The notes beneath the pieces were generated by a model that worked only from the letters and a program-made list of their open reading frames with translations, did not search any database and had not been told where the DNA came from. Source: Vibrio sonorensis (lineage in GTDB: Bacteria; Pseudomonadota; Gammaproteobacteria; Enterobacterales; Vibrionaceae). Taken from it: DNA of 64,000 nt. The stretch covers positions 124,001-188,000 of the forward strand of contig NZ_LJJE01000063.1 in the NCBI RefSeq assembly GCF_001854765.1. The letters are read 5' to 3'. Shown here one piece after another: positions 1-9,618 of this stretch. Each line of letters begins with the position of its first letter. Position 1 is the stretch's first letter. Position numbers and translations under genes: made by a program.

Positions 1-1
1 G

Positions 2-394
2 AGCCGCATGGGGCATGGAGACGAGATTCTCTTTTCAGATGCTCATTTTCCCGCAGAAACGTTTGGCAAGAATATCGTCCTAAGAGCGGACGGGCTAGGT
101 ATTGACACTTTGCTCACTGGAGTCATGCAGCTTTTCGAGTTAGACCAGTACGTCACTCACCCTTTAGTCATGATGGAAGCCGTAGCTGGTGATCAATTGG
201 ACCCATCAGTAGAAGAAAAGTACATCGCTGCAATTTGCTCTACAGGGGCTGAGCCGCCGGCCATAGAGAGGATGGAGCGCTTTGAATTTTATCAACGTGT
301 TGAGCAGTGTTTTGCCGTCGTAGTCACCGGAGAAACGGCGAAATACGGGAACATTATTTTAAAGAAAGGCGTAACGCCAGTTAGAGGAAATTGA
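2..394 (+). CDS. fucU: L-fucose mutarotase FucU (5' end missing)
   Basis: FucU/RbsD-family mutarotase, interconverting alpha and beta anomers of L-fucose in the cytoplasm before isomerisation. The visible 130 residues match the family from the MGHGDE motif to the C-terminal TGETAKYGN and KKGVTP segments; the DAHFP, IRADG-like and FELD-Y blocks are all present. The reading frame is open to the left edge. The family is about 140 residues, so roughly 10-15 N-terminal residues lie outside the window, and the ATG at 8 is internal rather than the start. The stop is one base from the fucA start, so the two genes are one transcription unit and probably translationally coupled. Confidence 0.9.
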   Translation, partial: SRMGHGDEILFSDAHFPAETFGKNIVLRADGLGIDTLLTGVMQLFELDQYVTHPLVMMEAVAGDQLDPSVEEKYIAAICSTGAEPPAIERMERFEFYQRVEQCFAVVVTGETAKYGNIILKKGVTPVRGN

Positions 395-395
395 G

Positions 396-1049
396 ATGTC
401 GGTAGAAAGATCCAAATTAGCACTAGAAATCATAGAAACCTGCCTAGAAATGAACCGCCTTGGATTGAATCAAGGCACTGCAGGTAATGTTTCTGTCCGT
501 TATGAAAGAGGTATGTTGATCACCCCAACTGGTATCGAGTATGACAAGCTAACACCAAACCATATTGTTTATGTAACCGAAGATGGTGAGTTTGAAGAGG
601 GTAAAATTCCGTCAAGTGAATGGGCGTTTCATATGACGTGCTACAAGGCGAGGAATGACTGTCAAGCGGTGGTCCACAACCACGCGATTAACAGTGCTGC
701 TGTCTCAATCTTAAATCGTCCAATTCCGGCTATTCACTATATGGTTGCCGCGTCTGGCACAAATGAAATCCCGTGTGTCCCGTATGCCACTTTTGGTAGC
801 CCTGCACTCGCTGGTTATGTTGAACAGGGTATTAAGAAAAGCAAATCGATTCTATTACAACACCACGGGATGATTACGGTGGGAGACAGCCTTAAGAAAG
901 CGTTGTGGCTAGCGCATGAGACAGAAGTACTAGCAGAACTCTACCTCAAATGTTTGGCAGTGCAAAAAGAGGTGCCAGTGTTACCAGAACAGGAAATGAA
1001 CCACGTGTTAGACAAGTTCAAGACCTATGGTCTGCGAGTTGAGAAATAA
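396..1049 (+). CDS. fucA: L-fuculose-1-phosphate aldolase FucA
   Basis: Class II aldolase of 217 residues that cleaves L-fuculose 1-phosphate to dihydroxyacetone phosphate and L-lactaldehyde. The zinc site is visible: the acid/base glutamate at E75 (PSSEW), His94 and His96 (VVHNHA) and His156 (QHHGM), close to the E. coli positions E73, H92, H94 and H155. The GTAGNVSVR substrate-phosphate segment is at about residues 27-35. An AGAGG-type ribosome site lies just upstream of the ATG. Rhamnulose and ribulose phosphate aldolases are relatives, but the fucU neighbour and length favour fuculose. A hairpin terminator follows 14 bases after the stop. Confidence 0.9.
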   Translation: MSVERSKLALEIIETCLEMNRLGLNQGTAGNVSVRYERGMLITPTGIEYDKLTPNHIVYVTEDGEFEEGKIPSSEWAFHMTCYKARNDCQAVVHNHAINSAAVSILNRPIPAIHYMVAASGTNEIPCVPYATFGSPALAGYVEQGIKKSKSILLQHHGMITVGDSLKKALWLAHETEVLAELYLKCLAVQKEVPVLPEQEMNHVLDKFKTYGLRVEK

Positions 1050-1063
1050 TCCATAAAACATAG

Positions 1064-1095
1064 AGCCTGTTTCGATACAGGCTTTTTAATTTTTT
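1064..1095 (+). terminator. Rho-independent terminator between fucA and fucO
   Basis: A perfect 7-bp stem, AGCCTGT (1064-1070) with ACAGGCT (1077-1083) and a 6-base loop, is followed by TTTTTAATTTTTT. It ends the fucU-fucA unit or partially attenuates expression of fucO, which starts 22 bases downstream. Confidence 0.8.
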
Positions 1096-1116
1096 ATCAG
1101 AGTTTGAGGTAATACT

Positions 1117-2268
1117 ATGTCAACTTTTTCACTTAATTTGCCAAAGTTAACACTGTCTGGAGTCGGTGCAGTAGCAGAGTCCATCGCGGTTTTAGAGAGA
1201 AAATCAGTTAACAAACCCATGATTGTGACAGACAAAAACTTACTGGACTTAGGCGTACTAGATTCATTGTTTGCTGAGCTAGACAAGAAGGGATTTGATT
1301 ACTCGATTTTTGACAAAGTAACGCCAAACCCAACGGCGTCGTTGGTTAGAGAGGGTGTCAAATTTTACGACCGTTCAAGTTGCGATAGCTTTATCGCGGT
1401 AGGCGGTGGCAGTCCAATAGATTGTGCTAAAGCAATTCGCATAATGGTATCCAATGACGGTGACATTTGTGACTATGCGGGGGTAGGTCTAGTAGAAAAT
1501 GATGGAGAGTTCTTTGTTGCGATTAACACTACAGCAGGGACTGCCGCTGAAATGACGTCAAACTCAGTGATAACTGATGAAGAAAAACAGATAAAGATGG
1601 TGTTGGTCGATCCTAAGCAAATTCCTGATGTATCCGTTAACGACCCTTCGTTAATGGTCGGTTTACCAGCGTCAGTAACGGCAGCGACTGGTATGGATGC
1701 GTTAACTCATGCCATTGAGTCTATTGTTACGCCGGGAGCACATCGTCTGACTCTTCCAACAGCTTTAGAGGCGGTAAGACTAATTAGTGAATGGCTTCCT
1801 GTTGCTGTAAAAGATGGACAAAACATTGAAGCTAGAGCAGCGCTTGCGGATGCGCAGTTTTTAGCGGGTATGTCTTTTAACTCTGCGGGCCTCGGTGCTG
1901 TTCACGCGCTAGCACACCAACCAGGTGCAACGCACAACCTACCTCATGGTGTGTGTAACGCTATATTGTTACCCATTGTTTGTGAGTTTAATGCTGAAGC
2001 CTTCCCGGAAGCATTTCGAAGGGTAGCAGAAGCTATGGGGGGAGATACGAGTAATTTAAGTGATGAACAAGCGGCTGATCTCGCCGTATCACTAATAAGA
2101 AAACTGTCGGAAGAAGTTCAAATTCCCACTGGATTTAAAGCGTTGGGAATAGAGAAGCAGGATATCTCCGGCTGGATACAAAAGGCCTTAGATGACGTGT
2201 GTATGGGAGGGAATCCAAGACCTATGGACGGCAATCAAGTGGAAGAGTTGTATATGGCTAGTCTTTAA
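1117..2268 (+). CDS. fucO: Lactaldehyde reductase-type iron alcohol dehydrogenase (FucO)
   Basis: Group III iron-dependent alcohol dehydrogenase, 383 residues, the family's normal length. The NAD-binding GGGSPID motif is at residues 96-102. Metal ligands are visible as D194 and H198 (GMDALTHAIE), H263 and H277 (NLPHGVCNAILLP). In this context it most likely reduces the L-lactaldehyde made by FucA to 1,2-propanediol with NADH. The close paralogue YiaY (butanol/threonine dehydrogenase-like) cannot be excluded from sequence alone; the fuc neighbours decide the call. The ATG is preceded by GAGGTAATACT, a good ribosome site. A terminator hairpin separates it from fucA, so it is either read through or has its own promoter in the 67-base gap. 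Confidence 0.82.
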   Translation: MSTFSLNLPKLTLSGVGAVAESIAVLERKSVNKPMIVTDKNLLDLGVLDSLFAELDKKGFDYSIFDKVTPNPTASLVREGVKFYDRSSCDSFIAVGGGSPIDCAKAIRIMVSNDGDICDYAGVGLVENDGEFFVAINTTAGTAAEMTSNSVITDEEKQIKMVLVDPKQIPDVSVNDPSLMVGLPASVTAATGMDALTHAIESIVTPGAHRLTLPTALEAVRLISEWLPVAVKDGQNIEARAALADAQFLAGMSFNSAGLGAVHALAHQPGATHNLPHGVCNAILLPIVCEFNAEAFPEAFRRVAEAMGGDTSNLSDEQAADLAVSLIRKLSEEVQIPTGFKALGIEKQDISGWIQKALDDVCMGGNPRPMDGNQVEELYMASL

Positions 2269-2374
2269 ATAAGGTGAGTTTGTTTTAGCCAAGTGCAACA
2301 ACACCCTAAGTAGTGACTAGTTAAAAAATCGACTTAACTATTGAATGCCATTTGCATTTTCAATTAAGTTAATC

Positions 2375-2411
2375 GGCTCGAAGTGTAAGAGTAATATTAA
2401 CGCTTCGAGCC
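2375..2411. terminator. Hairpin between convergent genes
   Basis: A 9-bp perfect inverted repeat, GGCTCGAAG (2375-2383) and CTTCGAGCC (2403-2411) with a 19-base loop, sits between the convergent fucO and HD-GYP genes. There is no clear T-run on either side, so it is a weak terminator candidate. Confidence 0.4.
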
Positions 2412-2433
2412 TGTTAAGTTGTACTAGTCGTTA

Positions 2434-4224
2434 TCAAGCCTTAACGCCTTGCGAATGTTGAACGCTCTCGTCTGGGTAGCACTCTCTAAGGGCAATAAAA
2501 TCATCTAAGTGATCTAACAACAGGGACGACATAACAGGATCAAACTGTTGCCCCGCTTCTTTGTTAACCAGCGCTATCACATCTATGATTGGCCAAGGTT
2601 CTTTGTAACAGCGTTTGCTCAGCAAGGCGTCAAACACGTCGACTAAAGCAGTAAGTCTCGCAAATACGTGGATGTTTTCGGCTAATAAACCGTTCGGATA
2701 GCCGTTTCCATCCCATCTTTCGTGATGTTCATGCGCAACAGCAGAAGCTAGAGAAAAGAGCTCACCTTCACTTTTAGAAAGCATTTTGTAGCCGATAGTC
2801 GTATGAGTTTTCATCACTTCCCACTCTTCACTATCCAGTTGCCCCGGTTTTTCCAAAATGTTTTCTGGTATGCCTATTTTGCCAACATCGTGCATGGGGC
2901 TAACAATCTCTAACATCTCGACCTCGCGATGAGAAAGACCATACAACCTACCCAGTAAAGCAGACATCTTTGCCACTCGTTTAACGTGATTGCCGGTTTC
3001 ACCGGAGCGAGTTTCTATCGCTTCACCGAGCATTAGAATCATCTCTTTCTGTACCGCCAACGTTTTGTTCCTGAGTGCAAGTATCTTCCTTGTGTGTTTG
3101 GCAATAATTCGCTTGTTTCTAATCCAAGCAGCCTGAAGAAATATAACGAGTAGCAAGATGGTGAAAACCGCGGAAACAATAATGATAGCGACCCAGTGCT
3201 CTTGCCAGATGCTTACTGGCTTGTTGATTAACAGCGTATTCTCTGGCAATAGCTTTGCAGGAATTTGGTGTTTAATCAGGGCTCTATAGTCAATGATAGG
3301 TCTATAAGAGGTGTCTGGTTTGTCGTTGCTTTGAACGCCTAAGTTGATAAATTGACTTAAGGATTCCACGGCCAATTCTCCCAACCTTTTGGAGTGGTTG
3401 ACGTACCCGCCCAAAACACCGTTGCGCAGATAGAAATTCCACAATACAAAAATGGGAGCGTTGCTTTCTTGACCAAGGGTGTTGCTAACCTGATTGTAGG
3501 TATAGTAAATGTTCTCACTCAGCTGAGTATTAAAATGTGTGAGTAGAATGGCGTCGTTGGGTTCGAGTGTCTTGGCAAACTTTTTTGCTTCCTCTAAAGA
3601 TAAATCAGTGACTTCTAACAAAGGAATATCGCTGACACTGCTTTTGGCATGCTCTTTTTTTATCTGCTCTGACAAAAGCTTGCCGCTAGTCGTCAGGTCG
3701 TGAAACAAATAGATGTTTTTTACATTTGGGATAATTCGCTTAATTAGGGTCAAGTTACTGCTGATGTTGTCTTTTGAGAAGAACACTTTAGAGCGTTTAC
3801 CCAAGCCAGTGGCATTGAACTGAGAGTTGTTTATTCCCACAGCGACAACAGGAGTGTCAAGCATGCCATCGGGATATAGTTCTAGAAAAAAGTTGGCTGC
3901 GTTGTCATCTGTAATGATAACGCCATCGAACTTATAGTGTTTGTACTTATCTTCGAAGTATTGCTTAAAAGATTCTAGGTAATCGGGAGATAGGTTTCGT
4001 TTGCTATCCATATACTCGATGGATAGCTTTGTTTCCTTGTTGCTGTGTAATAAAGCCGAATCAATTCCCTCTTGGAGATCTTTTGTCCAATGATAGGAAG
4101 GGTCGTACGAGTGAAGAACGAGAATTCGCGCTAAATCACTTTGACCTAAAGAGACAGAAGAGTAGCAACACAGCAGGAGAACTAGAAAACGCTTCAATAC
4201 TAACTTTGTATAGTTCTTTTTCAA
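2434..4224 (-). CDS. ABC-substrate-binding-like sensor with HD-GYP c-di-GMP phosphodiesterase
   Basis: A 596-residue membrane sensor. Residues 1-27 form a signal peptide ending at SLGQ. Residues about 30-315 form a periplasmic domain like ABC-type substrate-binding proteins (ILVLHSYDPSYHWTKD, DGVIITDDNAA, DTPVVAVGINN). A membrane helix follows at about 343-368 (WVAIIIVSAVFTILLLVIF), then a short coiled linker and a C-terminal HD-GYP domain. Catalytic motifs are intact: the HD of HDVGKIG at 445-446, HHERWDGNGYP at 500-510, and metal-binding His/Asp in between. Such domains hydrolyse cyclic di-GMP, so this protein probably couples an extracytoplasmic ligand to biofilm/motility control. The ligand is unknown. 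It appears monocistronic. Confidence 0.85.
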   Translation of the reverse strand: MKKNYTKLVLKRFLVLLLCCYSSVSLGQSDLARILVLHSYDPSYHWTKDLQEGIDSALLHSNKETKLSIEYMDSKRNLSPDYLESFKQYFEDKYKHYKFDGVIITDDNAANFFLELYPDGMLDTPVVAVGINNSQFNATGLGKRSKVFFSKDNISSNLTLIKRIIPNVKNIYLFHDLTTSGKLLSEQIKKEHAKSSVSDIPLLEVTDLSLEEAKKFAKTLEPNDAILLTHFNTQLSENIYYTYNQVSNTLGQESNAPIFVLWNFYLRNGVLGGYVNHSKRLGELAVESLSQFINLGVQSNDKPDTSYRPIIDYRALIKHQIPAKLLPENTLLINKPVSIWQEHWVAIIIVSAVFTILLLVIFLQAAWIRNKRIIAKHTRKILALRNKTLAVQKEMILMLGEAIETRSGETGNHVKRVAKMSALLGRLYGLSHREVEMLEIVSPMHDVGKIGIPENILEKPGQLDSEEWEVMKTHTTIGYKMLSKSEGELFSLASAVAHEHHERWDGNGYPNGLLAENIHVFARLTALVDVFDALLSKRCYKEPWPIIDVIALVNKEAGQQFDPVMSSLLLDHLDDFIALRECYPDESVQHSQGVKA

Positions 4225-4351
4225 ATTTTACCCCAGAAGCCATCAACTTTTTTAAAGCTTAGGATACAAACTGGGGCTTGAGTAGTGCGCCGATGGCTAA
4301 CGGGTTTTGCATCGCCCGATTTATTTTAGATTTTTCAGGCTTTTTTATTGT

Positions 4352-5263
4352 CTAATCGGTCAACGCTTGATGGATGTAATCAATGAAGACTCGCATTCGC
4401 GCTGACATGTATTTGCTCTGGGCAAACTGCATCGCTATTGCGCCGTGGTAGCTGCTTTTTACAGTCCAATCATCGAGTACTTTAATGACTTCGCCACTTT
4501 TTAGGGCTTCTTTCACCACGAAATCGTGGAACAGGCCTATTCCCAAACCATTCTTCACACCAGTTAGACGCATTTGCGAGTGGTTAACCGCATATCTCCC
4601 TTTGACTTTAACGGTGTGAAACTCATCGTCTTTTAGGAAGTCCCACACGTTGTCTTTGTCTGTTTCAGCTAAGTAGAGACAGTCGTGGTCGAGCAGTTCA
4701 GTAGGATGGACAGGTACACCTCTCTCAAACAGATACGAAGGGCTAGCCACCAACACCAAATTGGTTTTTCCGATTTCTTTGAGAACGAGATTTTCATCTG
4801 GATGGTCAGTCAGTTTAAAAGCGATGTCTATTCCATCTCTTAAAAGGTCGATTTCTCCATCGGCTACGCGGAGTTTTAACTGAATGTGTGGATAGAGTTT
4901 GAGGAAGGGAACCACGTGTGGTTGCAACACCGAATTAAGAAAGGCTTCTGGGGCTGCAATTGTCAATGAACCTTTTGCTTCTTCGTGTTGTTGATCTGCG
5001 ATATCGACCGCTTGTTGTGCGGCGTTAACCATGACTAACGCTTGGTCGTAAATCTTTTTCCCAGCGTTGGTGATAATGAGCTGGCGGGTGGTTCTTTCAA
5101 AAAGCTTAACCGATAGTGCGTTTTCAAGACGAGTGATCAGCTTACTTAATGCCGAGGGCGTAACTTCGAGTTTTTTTGCTGCGCCGGTAAAGCTGCCTTC
5201 GTTCACCACTTGGATAAAAGCGGCGAGGTCAGGTAACAGGGCAACTAACTTGTGATTAAGCAT
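4352..5263 (-). CDS. LysR-family transcriptional regulator
   Basis: LysR-type regulator, 303 residues, normal for the family. The N-terminal winged helix-turn-helix is at about residues 12-70 (FIQVVNEGSFTGAAKKLEVTPSALSKLITRLENAL followed by LFERTTRQL), then a LysR_substrate effector domain of the CrgA/AaeR-like group (GSLTIAAPEAFLN). There is no divergently transcribed partner: the upstream neighbour is a chemoreceptor on the same strand, separated by a terminator. The regulated genes are therefore not evident from context. Confidence 0.85.
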   Translation of the reverse strand: MLNHKLVALLPDLAAFIQVVNEGSFTGAAKKLEVTPSALSKLITRLENALSVKLFERTTRQLIITNAGKKIYDQALVMVNAAQQAVDIADQQHEEAKGSLTIAAPEAFLNSVLQPHVVPFLKLYPHIQLKLRVADGEIDLLRDGIDIAFKLTDHPDENLVLKEIGKTNLVLVASPSYLFERGVPVHPTELLDHDCLYLAETDKDNVWDFLKDDEFHTVKVKGRYAVNHSQMRLTGVKNGLGIGLFHDFVVKEALKSGEVIKVLDDWTVKSSYHGAIAMQFAQSKYMSARMRVFIDYIHQALTD

Positions 5264-5320
5264 ATAGAATGACAGTTTGGATTTTAACTAAAATTATTGA
5301 ATATTTTAGGTTAAACGTCA

Positions 5321-5350
5321 TTAATAAAAAGCCCGAACGAGTCGGGCTTT
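5321..5350 (-). terminator. Rho-independent terminator of the chemoreceptor gene
   Basis: Read on the minus strand, stem AAAGCCCGA / TCGGGCTTT (core GCCCGA 5331-5336 with TCGGGC 5342-5347) is followed by TTTTTATTAA. It lies 9 bases after the stop of the chemoreceptor gene. Confidence 0.85.
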
Positions 5351-5358
5351 AAGAGGGG

Positions 5359-6990
5359 TCACACTTTAAATTCAGCCACTAATGCATCTAGATGGGCACA
5401 TTGCTGAGAAAGGCTAGCGCATGCGTTGTCGGCGCTGTTAACCATTTCTACCATTTGAGTGGTGTTTTCGGCGATGCGGTGAACATTGCTGTTGACTTCG
5501 TTACTAACGCTAAGCTGCTGAGAAGCCGCAGTGGCGATATGAGTGTTCATGCGATTCATTTGCTCGATGGAACAGCGAATATTCTGCAGCGACTGCGAGG
5601 CATTACCTGCTGCCTCAATGGTGTTTGCGCCGCTTTCTCTACTCGAATCCATTACTTCAACGGCTTGATTGGCCCCTGATTGGAGTTTCTCAATCATCGC
5701 CTGAATTTCACCAGTACTTGACTGAGTTCGACTGGCCAATGAGCGAACTTCTTCTGCAACGACAGCAAAGCCACGACCTTGTTCACCTGCGCGCGCTGCT
5801 TCAATTGCGGCATTCAGCGCTAGTAAATTGGTTTGATCAGCGATACCGCGAATGACGTCCAAGATAGAAACGATGTTAGACACCTCGCTTTCAAGATCGT
5901 TTATCACTTCGCCTGCCATGGTGACTTCCGCAGAAAGCATACTGATAGAGTCGACGGTAGATTCTAGAGTGTTGCTGGTTTGGTCTGCTTCGGAGTTTGC
6001 ATTTCCGCTGGCCTCTGCCGCTTCCTGAGCATTACTGCTGACTGATTCACTGGTCTGTTGCATTTGATGGACGGCTGCGGCGACGGCTTCGCTTTCCTGC
6101 TGCTGATTACTGCTAAACTGAGCAATACCTTGAGTCAGGGTTTTGATGTTCTCCATTTCGCAACGAACGGCATTGGAGGAGATAATCACTTGTTCAACGG
6201 TTTGGTGGATCTTACCAGTAAATCGATTGAAAGCGGCAGCGACGGAACCGAGTTCATCTTCACTTTCGACAGAAATGCGTTGTGAAAGGTCACCTTCACC
6301 GTTGGCAATTTCGTTCATAACCGAGTTGATGCGTTTGACTGGTTTAACAACATAACGAGCCGTCGCCCAGAAGGCGAATAATCCAACAAGCAACACAATA
6401 ACACAGCCAATCTCTACGGTTAATGCAATCAAAAAGCTAATACGGCTTAGCTCTTGTTGGAACGACTGATTCAATAGCTCTATCTGATCATTGATATCAG
6501 ATGTAGTGCTCGTCATGTGAATAAAATCCTTTTCGAGCGCGTCTCGATGTTGGGCGTAATAAGTCGCAGCATCGTCAGTGTTTTCGACTAGTGGTTGATG
6601 TAGAGCAACCCAGTTTTTAGCCAAGACGACCAGTTGGTTTAACGCGTTGGCTGACTCTTGATCAAGCATGTTTGCGTCATTCAACATTGTGACTTTTTCC
6701 AATCGAGGAACGAGCTTGCTGGCGTTATCGGTATATTCGGTAATATGGTGCTCTAACTCACTTTGACTTTTGGCATCAGCAATCCCTCTGGCGGCAACTT
6801 TGACCTGATACAGATCGCGGTAGGCGTCTTGCAGATTCGCTTGTGCTGGCGAAACGATGGAATTAATCGTTGTTCCGAGGTTTTGTTGAGCATTGACAAG
6901 GTATACAGACAGAACCGTTACCACTAGAGAACTCACCATAATAGCGATGAGCGGTAACCGAATTTTGTAGGATATAGATAAACGTTTCAT
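5359..6990 (-). CDS. Methyl-accepting chemotaxis protein
   Basis: A 543-residue transmembrane chemoreceptor of standard layout. TM1 is at about 14-34, then a four-helix-bundle periplasmic sensor domain (about 35-188, with the [27 protein letters not shown] helix), TM2 at about 189-212, HAMP to about 265 ([26 protein letters not shown]), and the MCP signalling hairpin. The hairpin tip carries the diagnostic [23 protein letters not shown]. Its cytoplasmic tip binds CheA/CheW. No C-terminal CheR-tethering pentapeptide is seen. The ligand cannot be named. The gene is divergent from kbl-tdh across a 317-base gap. Confidence 0.92.
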   Translation of the reverse strand: MKRLSISYKIRLPLIAIMVSSLVVTVLSVYLVNAQQNLGTTINSIVSPAQANLQDAYRDLYQVKVAARGIADAKSQSELEHHITEYTDNASKLVPRLEKVTMLNDANMLDQESANALNQLVVLAKNWVALHQPLVENTDDAATYYAQHRDALEKDFIHMTSTTSDINDQIELLNQSFQQELSRISFLIALTVEIGCVIVLLVGLFAFWATARYVVKPVKRINSVMNEIANGEGDLSQRISVESEDELGSVAAAFNRFTGKIHQTVEQVIISSNAVRCEMENIKTLTQGIAQFSSNQQQESEAVAAAVHQMQQTSESVSSNAQEAAEASGNANSEADQTSNTLESTVDSISMLSAEVTMAGEVINDLESEVSNIVSILDVIRGIADQTNLLALNAAIEAARAGEQGRGFAVVAEEVRSLASRTQSSTGEIQAMIEKLQSGANQAVEVMDSSRESGANTIEAAGNASQSLQNIRCSIEQMNRMNTHIATAASQQLSVSNEVNSNVHRIAENTTQMVEMVNSADNACASLSQQCAHLDALVAEFKV

Positions 6991-7307
6991 AAGTTTTTCT
7001 CAATGAGGCTTAACTCGATCTTTTGGCTCTTTGGTTGATATTTGATCGATTTAACAATTTTTTCATACCGACCAATAATACCAACTTATTGTTTAATAAG
7101 AATAATATATGTCACAAAACCGTACGGAATTTTGATTTATGCCTCAGATTCATCAATGTTTTTCCGAGCTGAGGGATAATTGTTTTAGATCGCATGAATT
7201 ACACTATTGAGTAATCGCTTAAAATTTTTGAACGCTTAAGCCATATAGATTTTAGGCTTATTAATAAGTCGGACAATAATCGACATTTAATTAGGAAGGA
7301 ATGGCAA
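6991..7307. other. Divergent intergenic region, chemoreceptor / kbl
   Basis: A 317-base AT-rich region without a credible ORF, containing the promoters of the chemoreceptor gene (leftward) and kbl-tdh (rightward). Two dyads share half-sites: CTTATT-gttt-AATAAG at 7085-7100 and the perfect 12-bp palindrome CTTATTAATAAG at 7257-7268, the latter about 40 bases from the kbl start. They may be regulator sites; no regulator is assigned. A strong ribosome site (AGGAAGGA) precedes the kbl ATG. Confidence 0.4.
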
Positions 7308-8504
7308 ATGTCCTCTGAATTTTATCAACAGATCCAACAGCAAATTGAAGAAGTCAAAGCTGAAGGTCTTTACAAATCCGAACGCGTGATCACGTCACAA
7401 CAGCAAGCCGCCGTAAAAATCTCATCGGGGGAAGAAGTGCTGAATTTTTGTGCTAACAACTACCTTGGTTTAGCGAACCACCCAGAGCTTATCGAAGCAG
7501 GTAAGTCAGGTATGGATAAGCATGGTTTTGGCATGGCGTCGGTACGCTTTATTTGTGGTACTCAAGACATCCACAAAGAACTCGAGCAAAAACTCTCTAC
7601 TTTTTTGGGTAAAGAAGACACCATTCTTTACACATCTTGCTTCGATGCCAATGCGGGATTGTTCGAAACAATACTAGGCAAAGAAGATGCAATCATCTCA
7701 GATGCATTAAACCACGCCTCAATTATTGACGGTGTTCGCCTGTGTAAAGCGATGCGTTTTCGCTACGCAAACAACGATATGGCAGAGCTAGAAGCTCAAT
7801 TAGTTGCCGCTAATGAAGCGGGTGCACGCCATAAACTGATCGTTACCGACGGTGTGTTCTCAATGGATGGTGTGGTTGCCAATCTACCAGCAATTTGTGA
7901 TTTAGCGGATAAATACAACGCTCTTGTTATGGTTGATGATTCTCACGCCGTGGGCTTTATGGGCGAAAACGGAGCAGGTACTCACGAGTACCACAACGTA
8001 ATCGATCGCATCGATATCATTACTGGCACGCTAGGCAAAGCAATGGGCGGCGCTTCTGGTGGCTATACGTCAGGTAAAAAAGAGGTCATTGAATGGCTTC
8101 GTCAGCGTTCCCGTCCGTACCTATTCTCTAACTCCGTTGCACCTGCAATCGTTAACGCTTCCATTCGCGTTCTCGATCTACTGCAAGAGAGTGGTGATCT
8201 TCGTAAACACTTATGGGAGAACGCGACGCACTTTAGAACTCGTATGACAGAAGCTGGATTTACACTGGCGGGTGCCGATCACGCAATCATTCCAATTATG
8301 CTTGGGGATGCAAAGGTCGCAGCAGAGTTTGCCGAAAGAGCATTAGAAAAAGGGATTTACGTCATTGGTTTCTCTTTCCCAGTAGTGCCGAAAGGCCAAG
8401 CTCGAATTCGTACACAGATGTCTGCTGCGCATAGCCGTGAGCAATTAGATCGTGCCATTGATGCCTTTATTACCGTTGGCCGCGATATGGGGTTAATCAA
8501 ATAA
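7308..8504 (+). CDS. kbl: Glycine C-acetyltransferase (2-amino-3-ketobutyrate CoA ligase)
   Basis: PLP-dependent alpha-oxoamine synthase, 398 residues, identical in length to E. coli Kbl. It splits 2-amino-3-ketobutyrate with CoA into glycine and acetyl-CoA, the second step of threonine breakdown. Visible motifs: the [16 protein letters not shown] entry, the [12 protein letters not shown] and [15 protein letters not shown] contacts, and the Schiff-base lysine in [15 protein letters not shown] near residue 245. The stop overlaps the tdh start in TAATG, so the pair is translationally coupled. The start is supported by AGGAAGGA upstream. Confidence 0.97.
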   Translation: MSSEFYQQIQQQIEEVKAEGLYKSERVITSQQQAAVKISSGEEVLNFCANNYLGLANHPELIEAGKSGMDKHGFGMASVRFICGTQDIHKELEQKLSTFLGKEDTILYTSCFDANAGLFETILGKEDAIISDALNHASIIDGVRLCKAMRFRYANNDMAELEAQLVAANEAGARHKLIVTDGVFSMDGVVANLPAICDLADKYNALVMVDDSHAVGFMGENGAGTHEYHNVIDRIDIITGTLGKAMGGASGGYTSGKKEVIEWLRQRSRPYLFSNSVAPAIVNASIRVLDLLQESGDLRKHLWENATHFRTRMTEAGFTLAGADHAIIPIMLGDAKVAAEFAERALEKGIYVIGFSFPVVPKGQARIRTQMSAAHSREQLDRAIDAFITVGRDMGLIK

Positions 8505-9535
8505 TGAAAATCAAAGCACTTTCAAAACTAAAGCCTGAAGAAGGCATCTGGATGACTGAAGTGGAAAAGCCTGAAGTTGGACACAACGATCTGCTTATCC
8601 GCATTAAGAAAACATCAATATGTGGTACCGACGTGCACATCTATAACTGGGATGAGTGGTCTCAAAAAACCATTCCTGTTCCTATGGTTGTTGGGCACGA
8701 ATACGTGGGTGAAGTGGTCGGTATTGGCCAAGAAGTACGCGGATTTGAAATTGGTGATCGCGTGTCTGGTGAGGGGCATATCACTTGCGGACACTGCCGT
8801 AACTGTCGTGGTGGTCGTACACATCTTTGCCGCAATACGATAGGGGTTGGTGTAAACCGTACTGGATGTTTTTCTGAATACTTAGTTATTCCAGCATTTA
8901 ACGCGTTTAAGATACCTAACGAAATTTCAGATGATCTCGCGTCTATCTTTGACCCATTTGGCAATGCGGTTCACACGGCTTTGTCTTTTGACCTCGTTGG
9001 TGAAGACGTACTGATTACTGGCGCAGGCCCTATCGGTATCATGGCTGCCGCAGTAGCCAAACACGTTGGCGCTCGTCACGTAGTGATTACTGATGTAAAC
9101 GAGTACCGACTAGATCTTGCACGCAAGATGGGTGTGACCCGTGCGGTGAACGTAGCAGAAGAAAAGCTAGAAGATGTGATGGCAGAACTTGGCATGACAG
9201 AGGGCTTCGATGTCGGTATGGAGATGTCTGGTGTACCGTCTGCATTTAACAACATGCTTTCAACCATGAACCACGGTGGTCGTTTGGCCTTGTTAGGTAT
9301 CCCGCCATCGGATATGAGTATCGATTGGAATCAGGTGATTTTTAAAGGCTTAGTTATTAAAGGCATCTATGGTCGAGAAATGTTCGAGACTTGGTACAAG
9401 ATGGCAAGCTTGATCCAATCTGGGTTAGATCTCACGCCTATCATCACCCACCATTTCAAAGTGGATGATTTCCAACAAGGTTTCGATATTATGCGAAGCG
9501 GCATGTCGGGCAAAGTTATTCTTGATTGGGAATAA
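8504..9535 (+). CDS. tdh: L-threonine 3-dehydrogenase
   Basis: Zinc-dependent medium-chain dehydrogenase, 343 residues, oxidising L-threonine to 2-amino-3-ketobutyrate with NAD+ and feeding Kbl. The catalytic zinc ligands are C40 (SICGTDVH) and H65-E66 (GHEY). Structural zinc cysteines are C95, C98, C101 and C109. The NAD-binding Rossmann motif [18 protein letters not shown] is central. The first base of its ATG is the last base of the kbl stop. A strong terminator follows about 10 bases after the gene, so kbl-tdh is a complete two-gene operon. Confidence 0.97.
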   Translation: MKIKALSKLKPEEGIWMTEVEKPEVGHNDLLIRIKKTSICGTDVHIYNWDEWSQKTIPVPMVVGHEYVGEVVGIGQEVRGFEIGDRVSGEGHITCGHCRNCRGGRTHLCRNTIGVGVNRTGCFSEYLVIPAFNAFKIPNEISDDLASIFDPFGNAVHTALSFDLVGEDVLITGAGPIGIMAAAVAKHVGARHVVITDVNEYRLDLARKMGVTRAVNVAEEKLEDVMAELGMTEGFDVGMEMSGVPSAFNNMLSTMNHGGRLALLGIPPSDMSIDWNQVIFKGLVIKGIYGREMFETWYKMASLIQSGLDLTPIITHHFKVDDFQQGFDIMRSGMSGKVILDWE

Positions 9536-9544
9536 AACAAGATT

Positions 9545-9574
9545 AAAAAACGCTCTGCAAGGAGCGTTTTTTTT
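9545..9574. terminator. Bidirectional terminator after tdh
   Basis: Core stem CGCTC (9551-9555) with GAGCG (9562-9566), extended by AAAAAA on the left and TTTTTTTT on the right, so U-runs exist in both directions. It serves tdh on the plus strand and the glutathione transferase gene on the minus strand. Confidence 0.85.
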
Positions 9575-9618
9575 ACCTGAAATTAGTGAATAACCAATAC
9601 AATCTGCATAAGCTAAAC

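Noticed and set aside
1086..1286. Antisense 66-codon ORF over the fucO start
   Set aside because: It is a shadow of fucO on the opposite strand, with no ribosome site or family similarity.
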